From positions 5,766,001 through 5,830,000 of the forward strand of contig NZ_CP107954.1 of NCBI RefSeq assembly GCF_036067295.1: a DNA stretch of 64,000 bases. The letters run 5' to 3'. A program made the translations under genes and the position numbers. Of the stretch, positions 1-8,925 are shown piece by piece. Each line of letters opens with the position of its first letter. Positions within the stretch are counted from its first letter, which is position 1. The notes under the pieces are model-generated. The model did not search any database, had not been told where the DNA came from, and saw only the letters and a program-made list of their open reading frames with translations. This stretch comes from Kribbella sp. NBC_00382. GTDB taxonomy: Bacteria; Actinomycetota; Actinomycetes; Propionibacteriales; Kribbellaceae.

Positions 1-2120
1 AGTGTGTCGCTGACGATGCGGTCCGGCTCGACCACGACGACTGCGTCGTACTCGAGGCCCTTGGAGTCCAGCGGGCTTAGTGCCACCACGCGGGAGTCGC
101 CCAGCTCTTTGAGCACCGAGTCAATTGCCGGCCTGAGCGCCGGCGGAACGATGACGCCGACGGTGCCCTCGACCAGCTGCAGGAGCTCACCAGCGGCATC
201 GGCGGCCGCCTCGGCGACCTTGCCCGCGTCGAAGATCCGGTGCTCGGGATCCACGCCGGTCTGGCGTACTGCGTTCGGCAGGTCGGCGTCGGGGATCTGC
301 TGCCGGATCACCTCGCCGGCGAAGGCGTAGATCTCCGCCGAGTTCCGGTAGTTCGTCGAGAGCCGGAACGTGTGCCGCTGCAGGTGCGACAGCATCGAGT
401 CCATCGCCGCGCGTGCCTCGGCCGGGTCGGGCCAGGAGCTCTGCGCCGGGTCGCCCACGATCGTCCAGCTCGCCTGCGGGCCACGACGCGTCACCATGCG
501 CCACTGCATGGGGGAGAGGTCCTGTGCCTCGTCCACCAGCACGTGCGCGTACTCGTCCGGCTCCTCGGCCTCTGCGGCCGCGATGGCCCGCTGGCGCCGC
601 TCGGAGGTCGTCAGTACCTCGTTGACGCCGTCCGAGAGCCCCTCGAGCCAGTCGAATTCCTCGTCCTTGCCGGCCTCGACCACAGGTGGCCGCCCGAGCA
701 AGTTGCTCAGCTCATCGAGCAGTGCGACGTCCGCGATGGTGAACTCGCTCGTACTACGAATCGCCGCCGCCAGCTGGTCGATCTCCACTGGGGTGAAGTC
801 CCCACGCGACCAGCGCTGTGCTCGCCGGGAGTCGCCCAGCCAGCGCAGTACAGCGCCAGGGGTGAGCACTGGCCACCAGGCCGCGAAGAACTGCTTGTAT
901 GCGGGCAGGTCCGTGACGATGTCGCCGAACGACTCGCGGTCGCCGTAGACGCCGTTGCGCAGGTCATCGGGGAACCGCTGCCACAGGGCGGCCACCAGGC
1001 CCTTGCGGGCTTCCGACCCGGCCTTGTTGCGCGGAGTACGACGCAGTGCGTTGCGGCGGACGTTGTCGAGCTGGTTGGCGTCCAGCTCGACCGTGGCGCC
1101 GTTGATGAACACCCGGAGTGTGGTGGGCGCATCGGGCACCCGGTCGCGGGCTGCCCGGGAGAGCAGGCCAGTCATCCGCAGGGAGCCCTTGATGGCCGCT
1201 ACATCCGCCTCGTCGACGGCAGTAGCGCGTACGCCGTCTACGAGCTCGCCTACCGCTCGCAGCGACACGGTGTTCTCGCCGAGGCTGGGGAGCACTCGCT
1301 CGATGTAGGCCATGAAGGCTGCTGACGGGCCGACCACCAGGACGCCGCCGCGTTCGAACCGCCTGCGGTCGGAGTACAGGAGGTAGGCGGCGCGGTGCAG
1401 TGCCACGACCGTCTTGCCGGTGCCTGGGCCGCCGCCGATGACGGTGACGCCGCGGGCAGGGGCCCGGATCGCCTCGTCCTGCTCGGCCTGGATGGTGGCG
1501 ACGATGTCACGCATCGTGTGGCCACGTGCACGCGACAGGGAGGCCATCAGGGCGCCTTCACCCAGTACAGGCAGGTCCGAGGGGGAACGCTCGGGTGCGA
1601 GCAGGTCGTCCTCGAGCCCGGCGATGCGGGGGCCCTTGTTGCGCAGTACGCGGCGCCGGACGACCTTCAGCCGGTCGGTCGCGGTGGCGCGGTAGAACGG
1701 CTCGGCGGCCGGGGCACGCCAGTCGATGACCAGTGGCTCGTACTCTGCGTCGCGGACGCCGATGCGGCCGACGTACAGCTTCTCCAGGTCCGCTGCGGCC
1801 GGTACCGGCTCTGTCTCGTCGCCCTGGTCGGAGTCGAGCCGGCCGAACACCAGGCCCTCGTGCTCGGCGTCCAGCTCGGCGATCCGTCGAGCCGCGGCGA
1901 ACACCAGCACGTCGCGCTCGTACAGGCCGGTCTGCTCTTCGTCGCGGACCCGGCCCACGTTCTGGGCCTGACCGCGCTGGTGCCCTTCGACCGCGATCCG
2001 GGACGCTGACCGGGCGGCTTCGGCGACCCGTTCGTAGACCCGGTCGACGTGCTGCTGCTCGGCCTCGAGCTCAGCTCGCTCGACGTTCTCGAGATCGGTC
2101 GACGTGGGGGATTGATCCAC
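1..2120 (-). CDS. helD: HelD-like RNA polymerase-recycling helicase (3' end cut by window edge)
   Basis: UvrD/Rep-like superfamily 1 motor related to HelD, which binds RNA polymerase and frees stalled or post-termination complexes. Read on the minus strand it has a charged N-terminal coiled region (DLENVERAELEAEQQHVDRV), a Walker A segment GGGPGTGKTVVALHRAAYLL near residue 230 (the GTGKTxVALHRxAYLL form is typical of HelD), and a Walker B-type motif DEAQDLSPMQW near residue 530. The start is GTG at 2120, preceded by AGAGAGGA at suitable spacing. About 706 codons are visible with no stop before the window edge, so little is missing if it is the usual 720-750 residues. No DNA-partner gene is next to it. 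UvrD-type DNA helicase is the alternative, but the HelD Walker A context argues against it. Confidence 0.9.
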   Translation of the reverse strand, partial: MDQSPTSTDLENVERAELEAEQQHVDRVYERVAEAARSASRIAVEGHQRGQAQNVGRVRDEEQTGLYERDVLVFAAARRIAELDAEHEGLVFGRLDSDQGDETEPVPAAADLEKLYVGRIGVRDAEYEPLVIDWRAPAAEPFYRATATDRLKVVRRRVLRNKGPRIAGLEDDLLAPERSPSDLPVLGEGALMASLSRARGHTMRDIVATIQAEQDEAIRAPARGVTVIGGGPGTGKTVVALHRAAYLLYSDRRRFERGGVLVVGPSAAFMAYIERVLPSLGENTVSLRAVGELVDGVRATAVDEADVAAIKGSLRMTGLLSRAARDRVPDAPTTLRVFINGATVELDANQLDNVRRNALRRTPRNKAGSEARKGLVAALWQRFPDDLRNGVYGDRESFGDIVTDLPAYKQFFAAWWPVLTPGAVLRWLGDSRRAQRWSRGDFTPVEIDQLAAAIRSTSEFTIADVALLDELSNLLGRPPVVEAGKDEEFDWLEGLSDGVNEVLTTSERRQRAIAAAEAEEPDEYAHVLVDEAQDLSPMQWRMVTRRGPQASWTIVGDPAQSSWPDPAEARAAMDSMLSHLQRHTFRLSTNYRNSAEIYAFAGEVIRQQIPDADLPNAVRQTGVDPEHRIFDAGKVAEAAADAAGELLQLVEGTVGVIVPPALRPAIDSVLKELGDSRVVALSPLDSKGLEYDAVVVVEPDRIVSDT

Positions 2121-2192
2121 CGGGGTCCTCTCTACTGCCGGGATACCTCCCCGACACGGCACACATGAACGACCAATCTTAATGCGCCGCGA

Positions 2193-3500
2193 TCAAGCTT
2201 TGCCGACGGCGTCCGCGACGATCGCTGCGCCGAGCGTGGTAGCGGGTACTCCGACCCCTGGATGGGCACCCGCGCCGACGCAGTACAGGCCTTTGACGGG
2301 GGAGGTGTTCGCCGCCCGACGCCGGGCGGTTTTGTAGCCCTCCCAGGCCACTCCGGCCCACCAGGAAGGGGAGGTCTGCCGGGAGACGACCTTGTCCCGG
2401 ATATGGAGTCCTCTGGCGACCAGGAGGTCCAGTACGTCGTCAGTGGGGTAGCCGTGGACCAGTACCGACCAGGCCTGATGCCCAGCGGGGGCCTTGCCGC
2501 CAGTACGGACCACCACCGTCGGCTTGCCGTGCAGGACGGTCTCGAAGGGCAGGGACGGCACTGGGTCCTTCAGGCCTAGATGAACGACATACGCGGCCTG
2601 GGCCTGGTGGGTGGAGAGCACCTTGTGCCGGACCTTCTTGGCCTGCGGGTCGTCGACCAGTTGCCCGTAGAGATCGCGTGGGTCGATGTCGCTGACCACT
2701 ACCTCGGCGGGGAGCGTCTTGCCGTCCGCCAGCCGGACACCGGTCACCTGGCCGTGGTCCGTGTCGACCCCGACGACCTCTGCGTTGGTGTGGACGTCGA
2801 TCTTGCGTTCGCTCGCCCGCTGCGCGAGAGCATCGGCCAGTACGCCGAAACCGCCGTCGATCGTCCAGCGGCCGAACGTGCGCTCCAAGTAGGACCACAC
2901 CCCGACGTAGCCCGGCGTGAGCTTGGGGTCGGAGCCGTGCTGGATCGCGTAGTACCGCAGTACGGCGCGGGCGCGCTCGTCGTCGAGGGAGCGCTGCGCA
3001 GTGCGCTCCAGCGACTGCCACGGCTTGAGGCTGCGGATCGTGGCCAGCGGCAGCTTGTCCATCAGCGGCGGCTCCAGCGAGGTCTTGCGCAGGATCTGCC
3101 AGGTCTCGCCGTACTTGTCGACCAGGTCCGTCCACTGCTTCGCCGTCTTGTCGTCAGCGAGGTCTGCCCAGGCCTCTGACTGCAGTGCTCGGTCACCGAC
3201 CGGCAGGTCGAGTACTGAGCCGTCAGTGAAGAGGTGGCGACGCGGCTCGGTGATGGGCTCCAGCTGGGCCAGGCTCTCGATCGGGCGACCACTCTTGCGG
3301 AACAGGTCACGCAGGGCGGCCGGGAGCGTAGTACTGGCTGCTCCTGCGTCCCAGCTGAATCCGTCGGCCTCTACCCGGCCGAGGGCGCCGCCCAGGCGGT
3401 CGTCCTTCTCGCAGACGGTGACCTGGTGGCCGAGCTTGGCCAGCCGTACGGCGGTGGCGAGACCGGCTAGGCCGGCCCCGATGACGATCACGCGGGCCAT
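2193..3500 (-). CDS. CrtI-family FAD-dependent oxidoreductase (phytoene desaturase-like)
   Basis: 435 residues starting with the dinucleotide-binding motif VIVIGAGLAGLATAVRLAKLGH, followed by CEKDDRLGG, the usual start of phytoene desaturase/amine oxidase flavoproteins. The C-terminal GLYCVGAGAHPGVGVPATTLG segment is the second FAD-contacting block of the CrtI family. The substrate cannot be told: there is no carotenoid cluster (crtB, crtE) nearby, so a carotenoid role is not supported by context. The start ATG overlaps the stop of the upstream DUF4126 gene (ATGA), so the two are probably cotranscribed and translationally coupled. Confidence 0.85.
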   Translation of the reverse strand: MARVIVIGAGLAGLATAVRLAKLGHQVTVCEKDDRLGGALGRVEADGFSWDAGAASTTLPAALRDLFRKSGRPIESLAQLEPITEPRRHLFTDGSVLDLPVGDRALQSEAWADLADDKTAKQWTDLVDKYGETWQILRKTSLEPPLMDKLPLATIRSLKPWQSLERTAQRSLDDERARAVLRYYAIQHGSDPKLTPGYVGVWSYLERTFGRWTIDGGFGVLADALAQRASERKIDVHTNAEVVGVDTDHGQVTGVRLADGKTLPAEVVVSDIDPRDLYGQLVDDPQAKKVRHKVLSTHQAQAAYVVHLGLKDPVPSLPFETVLHGKPTVVVRTGGKAPAGHQAWSVLVHGYPTDDVLDLLVARGLHIRDKVVSRQTSPSWWAGVAWEGYKTARRRAANTSPVKGLYCVGAGAHPGVGVPATTLGAAIVADAVGKA

Positions 3501-4111
3501 CAGACTGCACTGCTCCCAGTTGCTGGATTGCTACGGCTCTCCCGCCAGGCGCGGAACCTGGCGAGTCCCCGGCGGATCGCGCGGAACGCGAAGTACACGG
3601 AGATCAGCCCGATCAGCAGCAGGATGGCGGCGATGATCAGGGCTGCGGTCGGGTGGAACGCGGCGAGGGAGACGACGCCGGCGACCGCGACGTCCTCACC
3701 GGACGAGGCGGCGATGTTGGTGACCGGCTCGGGCGAGGTGTTGATCGCTAGCCGCAGGCTCGACTTCACCGCGTGGGACAGCAGTGCGACGACGCCGCCG
3801 GTCGTGGCGATGAACGCCTGGTGCAGGCTGCTCGCCTGGCCGGCCAGCAGGGCGGCGATGATGGCGCCGACGGTCGGCCGGATCAGCGTGGAGACCGCGT
3901 CCCAGGCCGAGTCGATGTACGGGATCTTGTCGGCGACGAACTCGAACGCGAACAGGGCGCCGGCCGCGATCAGCACACCGTTGGTGGTGAGCGCGTGCGG
4001 TACGTCGTCGACGCCGGCGAACCGGCCGAGCAGACCGAGGATCAGCACGCAGGCATAGGCGTTGATACCGCTCGCCCAGCCGGTCGTGAACGCCAACGGC
4101 AACGCTTCCAT
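3500..4111 (-). CDS. DUF4126 integral membrane protein
   Basis: 203 residues with several hydrophobic helices. It matches the DUF4126 family by its opening (LAFTTGWASGINAYACVLILGLLGR) and by the middle segment FVADKIPYIDSAWDAVSTLIRPTVGA. The family has no established function. It is the first gene of a two-gene minus-strand unit and overlaps the CrtI-like oxidoreductase by four bases, which suggests a membrane partner for that flavoenzyme, though this is inference. An AGGGG sequence just upstream of the ATG serves as the ribosome site. The basic C-terminus (RRGLARFRAWRESR) is probably cytoplasmic. Confidence 0.8.
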   Translation of the reverse strand: MEALPLAFTTGWASGINAYACVLILGLLGRFAGVDDVPHALTTNGVLIAAGALFAFEFVADKIPYIDSAWDAVSTLIRPTVGAIIAALLAGQASSLHQAFIATTGGVVALLSHAVKSSLRLAINTSPEPVTNIAASSGEDVAVAGVVSLAAFHPTAALIIAAILLLIGLISVYFAFRAIRRGLARFRAWRESRSNPATGSSAV

Positions 4112-4165
4112 GGCCCCTCGCTTGTCGTCAGAATCGAACGCTCTGACCTCAAAAATGGTTAACCG

Positions 4166-4194
4166 TTGACATCCGGTCTCGCGCGACCCAGAGT
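4166..4194 (+). promoter_or_regulatory. Candidate promoter of the secreted amidase gene
   Basis: A TTGACA hexamer at 4166-4171 is followed after 17 bases by CAGAGT, a partial match to TANNNT. It lies about 57 bp before the amidase start. Only the -35 is convincing. Confidence 0.35.
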
Positions 4195-4250
4195 GAACGG
4201 GTTGCCGGTCTGAGTGACCGTAGTCCCATCAGGGTCAGGGAGAACAGAAC

Positions 4251-6176
4251 ATGCGTCGTCGTCCGAAGATTCTCGCCGCACTGGCAGTGGTAGCGCTGCC
4301 CATCAGCATGACCGGCGTGTCGTCAGGTGGTCCACCCGCGGCGACCGCTGCGACGCCGGGGCCCGCGTCCGCCGCGGCGGCTGAGGCGTTCCGATCCGCC
4401 GCGGCGAAGTACGGCGTACCGGAGTCCGTGCTGATGGCTGTGTCGTACGCCGAGACGCGGTGGGACGACCACCAGGGCAAGGCCAGTACGTCCGGTGGCT
4501 ACGGGCCGATGCACCTGACGGCTGTGGCGCCGAGTGAGCTGATGGAGCGGTCCACTGGCGAGCAGTTGGCCAAGGGGGAGTCGCTGCGGACGTTGTACAC
4601 GGCATCGAACCTGACCGGGCTCGATCCCGTTGCACTGCGCAATGACACCGCTGCCAACATCGCTGGTGGTGCAGCGCTGCTGGCCTCCTACCAGCGGTCG
4701 CTGAAGCTGCCTGTGGGCGCCTCTACCTCCGCGGCTTCCTGGTACGGCGCAGTGAGCACCTATGCCGGGGCATCGGACCGTACTAGCGCCGCTGGCTTCG
4801 CCGACGACGTCTACGCGATCCTGGCTCGCGGTGCGGCCCGTACTACCAACACCGGCCAGCAACTCGTCATGCCGGCGCTCAAGGTCACGCCGGACAAGGC
4901 GCAGTTGGCCAAGACTGCTCTGCCACTGGCCAAGAAGGCGGCTGCTGCTACCCAGTGCCCGGCGCAGCTTGCTTGCGAGTCGCTGCCGGCGCCGTACTCG
5001 CAGTACGGGCCCGGTGCTGGTGACTACGGCAACCATGACCTGGCGAACCGGCCGAAGACGGGCAAGATCGACTACATCGTCATCCACGACACCGAGGGTG
5101 GCTGGCAGGGCACGCTGAACCTGATCCAGGACCCGACGTACGTGTCGTGGCAGTACACGATGCGCTCGTCCGACGGGCACGTCTGGCAGCACGTGAACGC
5201 CAACGACGTCGCCTGGCACGCGGGCAACTGGTACGTGAACATGCACAGCATCGGGATCGAGCACGAGGGCTTCGCCGCCCAGGGCGCGACCTGGTACACC
5301 GAGGCGCTCTACCGCAACTCGGCCAAGCTGGTGAAGTACCTGGCCAAGCAGAACAACATCCCGCTCGACCGGGCGCACATCATCGGCCACGACCAGGTGC
5401 CCGGCACGGTGCCGTCGACAGTGGCGGGGATGCACTGGGATCCGGGACCGTACTGGGACTGGGAGCACTACTTCGACCTGCTGGGCGCACCGATCTACGG
5501 CCACAGCATCTTCCCGGTGAAGGCCGGCACGACGGTCACCATCAAGCCGGGCTTCGCCTCCAACCAGCAGGTGGTCACCGACTGCACCACAGCCGGTCAG
5601 CCGTGTGCGCCGCAGGGCACCAACTTCGTCTACCTGCGCCAGGCGCCGGACGACGCGGCCCCGCTGGTCAAGGACCTCGGCAACCGGCCGAACGGTGCGG
5701 ACAGCACCACGCAGGTGTCGGACATCGGCGGGCGGGCGGCTGCTGGTTCGCAGTACGTGGTCGCTGAGCGCTCGGGCGACTGGGTGGCCATCTGGTACCT
5801 GGGTGCCAAGGCTTGGTTCAAGAGTCCTGCTAGCGCGCCCGACGCCTTCGCCAAGCCGGGGCTCGTGGTGAAGCCGAAGGCGGGCAAGACGTCCGTACCG
5901 GTCTATGGGCGGGCCTACCCGGAGCAGGCCGCTTACCCGGCCGGTATCCCGTACCAGGCCGTCACGCCGCTGCAGTACTCGATCAGTGCGGGCCAGGCCT
6001 ACCCGGTGGGTGACGCGAAGATCGAGACGGACTACTACCGCGCCACGACGTTCGCCGGTCAGCCGCCGACGGATCACGTGCAGGTGCTCGGTAAGGACCG
6101 CTACTACCAGATCTGGTTCGGCCACCGGATGGCATACGTCCGTGCCGCTGATGTGGACCTGAAGCTAGCCTACTGA
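4251..6176 (+). CDS. Secreted N-acetylmuramoyl-L-alanine amidase with N-terminal lytic transglycosylase-like domain
   Basis: 641 residues. The N-terminus MRRRPKILAALAVVALPISM is a Sec signal peptide. Residues about 40-190 resemble a lysozyme/SLT-type fold (YGVPESVLMAVSYAETRWD ... GGYGPMHLT). Residues about 270-410 form an Amidase_2/PGRP domain: IVIHDTEGG carries the first zinc histidine near residue 279, IGIEHEGF is conserved, and MHWDPGPYWDW near 395 supplies the distal ligands. The C-terminal 200 residues (VTIKPGFASNQQVV..., VPVYGRAYPEQ) look like SH3-type wall-binding repeats. It should cut the stem peptide from MurNAc outside the cell. The ribosome site AGGGAGAA lies just before ATG 4251. 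A strong hairpin follows the stop. Confidence 0.9.
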   Translation: MRRRPKILAALAVVALPISMTGVSSGGPPAATAATPGPASAAAAEAFRSAAAKYGVPESVLMAVSYAETRWDDHQGKASTSGGYGPMHLTAVAPSELMERSTGEQLAKGESLRTLYTASNLTGLDPVALRNDTAANIAGGAALLASYQRSLKLPVGASTSAASWYGAVSTYAGASDRTSAAGFADDVYAILARGAARTTNTGQQLVMPALKVTPDKAQLAKTALPLAKKAAAATQCPAQLACESLPAPYSQYGPGAGDYGNHDLANRPKTGKIDYIVIHDTEGGWQGTLNLIQDPTYVSWQYTMRSSDGHVWQHVNANDVAWHAGNWYVNMHSIGIEHEGFAAQGATWYTEALYRNSAKLVKYLAKQNNIPLDRAHIIGHDQVPGTVPSTVAGMHWDPGPYWDWEHYFDLLGAPIYGHSIFPVKAGTTVTIKPGFASNQQVVTDCTTAGQPCAPQGTNFVYLRQAPDDAAPLVKDLGNRPNGADSTTQVSDIGGRAAAGSQYVVAERSGDWVAIWYLGAKAWFKSPASAPDAFAKPGLVVKPKAGKTSVPVYGRAYPEQAAYPAGIPYQAVTPLQYSISAGQAYPVGDAKIETDYYRATTFAGQPPTDHVQVLGKDRYYQIWFGHRMAYVRAADVDLKLAY

Positions 6177-6178
6177 CC

Positions 6179-6922
6179 ATGCCCTACGACGAAGCCGTCC
6201 AGCGTCTGCTGGACGGCTTCGTCGCGTCTCTGCCATCGGTGGTACCGCTGCGTGCGCTGTGGCTGCATGGATCGCTTGCACTGGGCGACTATCAGCTCGG
6301 GGTCAGCGACCTGGACTTGATTGCTGTTCTCGACGGGCCGGTTGGCGATGCTTCGGGGTTGCAGGCGCTTCATCGCTCGCTGGAGGCAGCGCATCCGTTG
6401 GCGAGTGGGCTGCACTGCAGCTACGTGCGTGTGGATCAGTTGGCTGACGCGTCGCTGCTGCATCCGACCTGGGCACACCGGGAGTACTTCGAGCGGCCGG
6501 TGACGGCTGTGACCCGGCGCGAGTTGATGCTGGGCGACCTCAGCATCTATGGGCCTGCGCCGTCTTCGTTGCTTCCGGCAACTAGTGATGCGGAGCTGGC
6601 GGCGTTCGTCCGGGAGGACCTGGAGACGTTCTGGTACCCGGCTGCCCGCAAGTGGAAGCGCTGGTGGGCGGACGTCTGGGTCGACCACGGCCTCATCACC
6701 GTCGCCCGGGCCGGCGTCACCCTGACCGACGGCCGCCTGATCACCAAGCGCGAGGCCCTTGAGCTCCTGCCGTCGCTCGGAGCCCCGCCAGCGATCGTCG
6801 CCGATATCTACGACCGTCGGTACGGAGGCGCGGCCTTTCGTCGCAACCCGGCGTCGCGCCTTCGCCGTGGCCTGCTTGCGCGACGCTTCGTCCGGACGAC
6901 CATCGACGGCTTGCTCGCCTAG
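6179..6922 (+). CDS. Nucleotidyltransferase-fold protein (aminoglycoside adenylyltransferase-like)
   Basis: 247 residues with the polymerase-beta-type nucleotidyltransferase signature: LWLHGSLALGDYQLGVSDLDLIAVLDG gives the GS and DxD elements near residues 31-47. The remainder, including an all-alpha C-terminal half (FWYPAARKWKRWW), resembles streptomycin/spectinomycin adenylyltransferase-like proteins without a known substrate. ATG 6179 lies two bases after the amidase stop and has no clear ribosome site. Its first codons overlap a perfect 17-bp inverted repeat. A GTG at 6239, in frame, would place the start after that hairpin but leaves only ten residues before the GS motif. It overlaps the convergent DUF1905 gene by four bases. 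Confidence 0.75.
   Translation: MPYDEAVQRLLDGFVASLPSVVPLRALWLHGSLALGDYQLGVSDLDLIAVLDGPVGDASGLQALHRSLEAAHPLASGLHCSYVRVDQLADASLLHPTWAHREYFERPVTAVTRRELMLGDLSIYGPAPSSLLPATSDAELAAFVREDLETFWYPAARKWKRWWADVWVDHGLITVARAGVTLTDGRLITKREALELLPSLGAPPAIVADIYDRRYGGAAFRRNPASRLRRGLLARRFVRTTIDGLLA
6187..6224. terminator. Perfect 17-bp inverted repeat, likely terminator/attenuator after the amidase gene
   Basis: Arms 6187-6203 and 6208-6224 (left arm CGACGAAGCCGTCCAGC) are perfectly complementary around a 4-base loop GTCT. It starts 11 bases after the amidase stop, where a terminator is expected, yet lies in the first codons of the nucleotidyltransferase gene. There is no T-tract, as is common in actinobacteria. 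Confidence 0.6.
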
Positions 6923-7197
6923 CTGTGCCTTTGGGTGAGGTGGACCTTCACCTCGTCGCCGGCCTGGCTCTTGCCGAGTTGCTTGCACAGGGCGGCGCGT
7001 AGCGGCATCCAGTGCGGGCCGGCGCCTGACGGCATCAGCGTTGCGTCGTACGGGTGGCCGTCGACCGTACCGGTCACCTTCACTGCCTTCCTGGTGCCCA
7101 GCACCTCGGCCGAGTCGGGCACGGTGAGGTACGTGGCGAAGGCGCCGTCCTTCTCGATCACTGCCGTGAACTCGTGGTCCAGCGGTCCCTGCGTCAT
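6919..7197 (-). CDS. DUF1905 domain protein
   Basis: 92 residues from ATG 7197 (MTQGPLDHEFTAVIEKDGAF). The family pattern is a small beta-barrel with AVIEKDG.FATYLTVP, VTGTVDGHPYDATLMPSG and the closing LGKSQAGDEVKVHL. DUF1905 proteins have no settled function; in other bacteria the domain is often next to a YdeI/OmpD-associated partner, absent here. A GGGAA lies before the chosen start. The frame stays open to an ATG at 7260, but that extension (MSPAPGGSLIWQQ...) is not family-like. It ends convergent with the nucleotidyltransferase gene. Confidence 0.8.
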   Translation of the reverse strand: MTQGPLDHEFTAVIEKDGAFATYLTVPDSAEVLGTRKAVKVTGTVDGHPYDATLMPSGAGPHWMPLRAALCKQLGKSQAGDEVKVHLTQRHS

Positions 7198-7280
7198 CGT
7201 CGGTTCCCATCTGTCGAGCGGTTGTTGCCAGATGAGACTCCCGCCGGGCGCCGGACTCATCGGTCCGGCGCTGACGAGTT

Positions 7281-7751
7281 TCAGTTGACGGTGATCGGGG
7301 TGCCGTTGGTGACCTTGAGCAGCTCGGCGTACGAGGTCGGGAAGACCGAGTGGGGGATGCCGGCGGCCGCCCAGACCTCGGCGTACTGGTCGAGGGTGGT
7401 GTCGACCAGTGTGCGGACCTGCTGCGGGTGCCCGACCGGTGCGACCCCGCCGATCGACTGGCCGGTGTGCTCCTTCACGAACTCCGGCGTCGCGCGGCGG
7501 AGCTTGCCGATACCCAGCTCGGCGGCGACCTTCGCGGTGTCCACCCGGTGCGCGCCGGACGTCAGGATCAGTACGGGGGCGCCGTCGCCGTCGAAGATCA
7601 GGCTGTTGGCGATCGCGCCGACCTCACAGCCGAGCTCCTCAGCAGCGGCGGCTGCGGTCGGTACTGCGTCGTCAAGGATCTTGATCTCACCAGTGGCACC
7701 GGCTGCCGCCAGTGCATCGGCCACCCGCTGGACATTGGGATGAGTGCTCAC
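7281..7751 (-). CDS. YbaK/EbsC-type aminoacyl-tRNA deacylase domain protein
   Basis: 156 residues, the full length of stand-alone YbaK/ProX-like proteins that hydrolyse mischarged tRNA (for example Cys- or Ala-tRNA-Pro). Family features are ELGCEVGAIANSLIFDGDG, VLILTSGAHRVDTAKVA, and the active-site loop SIGGVAPVGHPQQVRTLVD. It has a stand-alone domain rather than being fused to ProS. The start GTG 7751 is 10 bp after the stop of DUF4037, so both are probably in one transcript. Substrate amino acid cannot be assigned. Confidence 0.85.
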   Translation of the reverse strand: MSTHPNVQRVADALAAAGATGEIKILDDAVPTAAAAAEELGCEVGAIANSLIFDGDGAPVLILTSGAHRVDTAKVAAELGIGKLRRATPEFVKEHTGQSIGGVAPVGHPQQVRTLVDTTLDQYAEVWAAAGIPHSVFPTSYAELLKVTNGTPITVN

Positions 7752-7761
7752 GTGCGGAACC

Positions 7762-8796
7762 CTACTTCTCGTAGATGCTGATCAACTTGCGGTAGGCCTT
7801 GGGATTGCTCAGTACTGCGGTGTTGTCGGCGAACTGGCCGATCGCCCCGACCAGCCCGAGCTCCCGCACCTGCTGGTCCTTCACTGCTTGCAGGCAGGCC
7901 TGCACGAACCGGTCTGCGCCGAGCACGATCGCCGGGCGCTCGTGGTACTGCTGCGGCTCCACGTCGACGGGTGTGGTCAGCCTCAGCGCGTTGAACCGGA
8001 CCGCTGCCTTCCGGTACGCCGATGTGAGCGCGCGCTCGCGCTCTGCGAAGGTGCCGGCTTTGAGTGTGTCTTCTAGATCGCGGTCCAGCCCGTCCGGGTG
8101 GCCGAGCTGGGCGAAGGCAGTGCCGAGCCACTTCGTGTAGGGCGCGTAGGTGCGCTCCATCAGCAGGGCCAGCCGCATCAGGTCGCGGGTGAGACGTGCT
8201 GCGACTACGCGCGAGCCGAGCTCGTCCCCGACCTCGGAGGTGCGCTGGACGAAGGACTCCTCCTCAGCGATCCGGGACCACTGGCAGGCGATCATCCAGC
8301 GCCAGAGGTCATCCGGGTACCACCGGAGCTCGTCCCGTACCACCTGCAGCCGTCCGTCATCGGCGTACACCTGACCGCTGACCACCCCGAGCAGCTTCTG
8401 CTGCGGAGTCACCAGCCAGTCCTGGAGGCTCAGGTGGCGGCCGTTGAGCACACCGAGGTGCTCCTCGAGCCAGGCGTCGACAGTGGTGACCGTGATGTGG
8501 TGGATCGGCTCTTGGGTGTCCCAGCCGAAGCGGACGGGGTGCCCGCGGTACTGCGTCGGCAAGCCTTGCTCTACTGCGGTGGTGACGTGGTCTACCTGGT
8601 AGGCGTCGACGAAGACGTGCAGGCGCGGGCCCCAGCCGTGGTCCATCGACCTCTGGGTGTCGTAGCCGAGTACGTCTGAGCCCCAGCCTAGTAGGCCTGC
8701 TGCGTAAGGGGTCCCGGTCAGCAGCGGGCGGATGATCTCGTCGTGGAAGCCCTGGCTCAGGGTCCGCGCGGAGATGAAGGCGCTGCCGGTGGTCAT
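7762..8796 (-). CDS. DUF4037 domain protein
   Basis: 344 residues matching DUF4037: GWGSDVLGYDTQRSMDHGWGPRLHVFV near residues 36-63 looks like a nucleotidyltransferase-type GS...D core, and an alpha-helical C-terminal domain follows (WRWMIACQWSRIAEEESFVQR, LMERTYAPYTKWLG). Biochemical function is not established for the family. The ATG at 8796 has no ribosome site but is preceded by TACTGT (plus-strand 8804-8809) with 7 bases between, so it looks leaderless. Confidence 0.8.
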   Translation of the reverse strand: MTTGSAFISARTLSQGFHDEIIRPLLTGTPYAAGLLGWGSDVLGYDTQRSMDHGWGPRLHVFVDAYQVDHVTTAVEQGLPTQYRGHPVRFGWDTQEPIHHITVTTVDAWLEEHLGVLNGRHLSLQDWLVTPQQKLLGVVSGQVYADDGRLQVVRDELRWYPDDLWRWMIACQWSRIAEEESFVQRTSEVGDELGSRVVAARLTRDLMRLALLMERTYAPYTKWLGTAFAQLGHPDGLDRDLEDTLKAGTFAERERALTSAYRKAAVRFNALRLTTPVDVEPQQYHERPAIVLGADRFVQACLQAVKDQQVRELGLVGAIGQFADNTAVLSNPKAYRKLISIYEK

Positions 8797-8803
8797 GGGG
8801 CTG

Positions 8804-8809
8804 ACAGTA
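8804..8809 (-). promoter_or_regulatory. -10 box for leaderless DUF4037 transcript
   Basis: TACTGT on the minus strand, 7 bases before ATG 8796. The start codon would be at or next to the transcription start. Confidence 0.5.
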
Positions 8810-8925
8810 GTTCGGGGGAGTGGGTGGGTACATCCGGTTTTAGGTGAACTCAGGGGGTGCCTGGCGTACCGGCGTCCCGGGTTCTGGCGTCCCGGCCTCC
8901 CGGCGTCCGGCCCCAGGCCCCAGGC

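Noticed and set aside
1-2009. Plus-strand frames opposite the HelD gene
   Set aside because: The minus-strand reading gives GTGKT and DEAQD motifs; plus frames do not.
4323-6125. A 600-codon open frame on the minus strand opposite the amidase gene
   Set aside because: Arg/Val-rich shadow of the real gene; no family motifs and no ribosome site.
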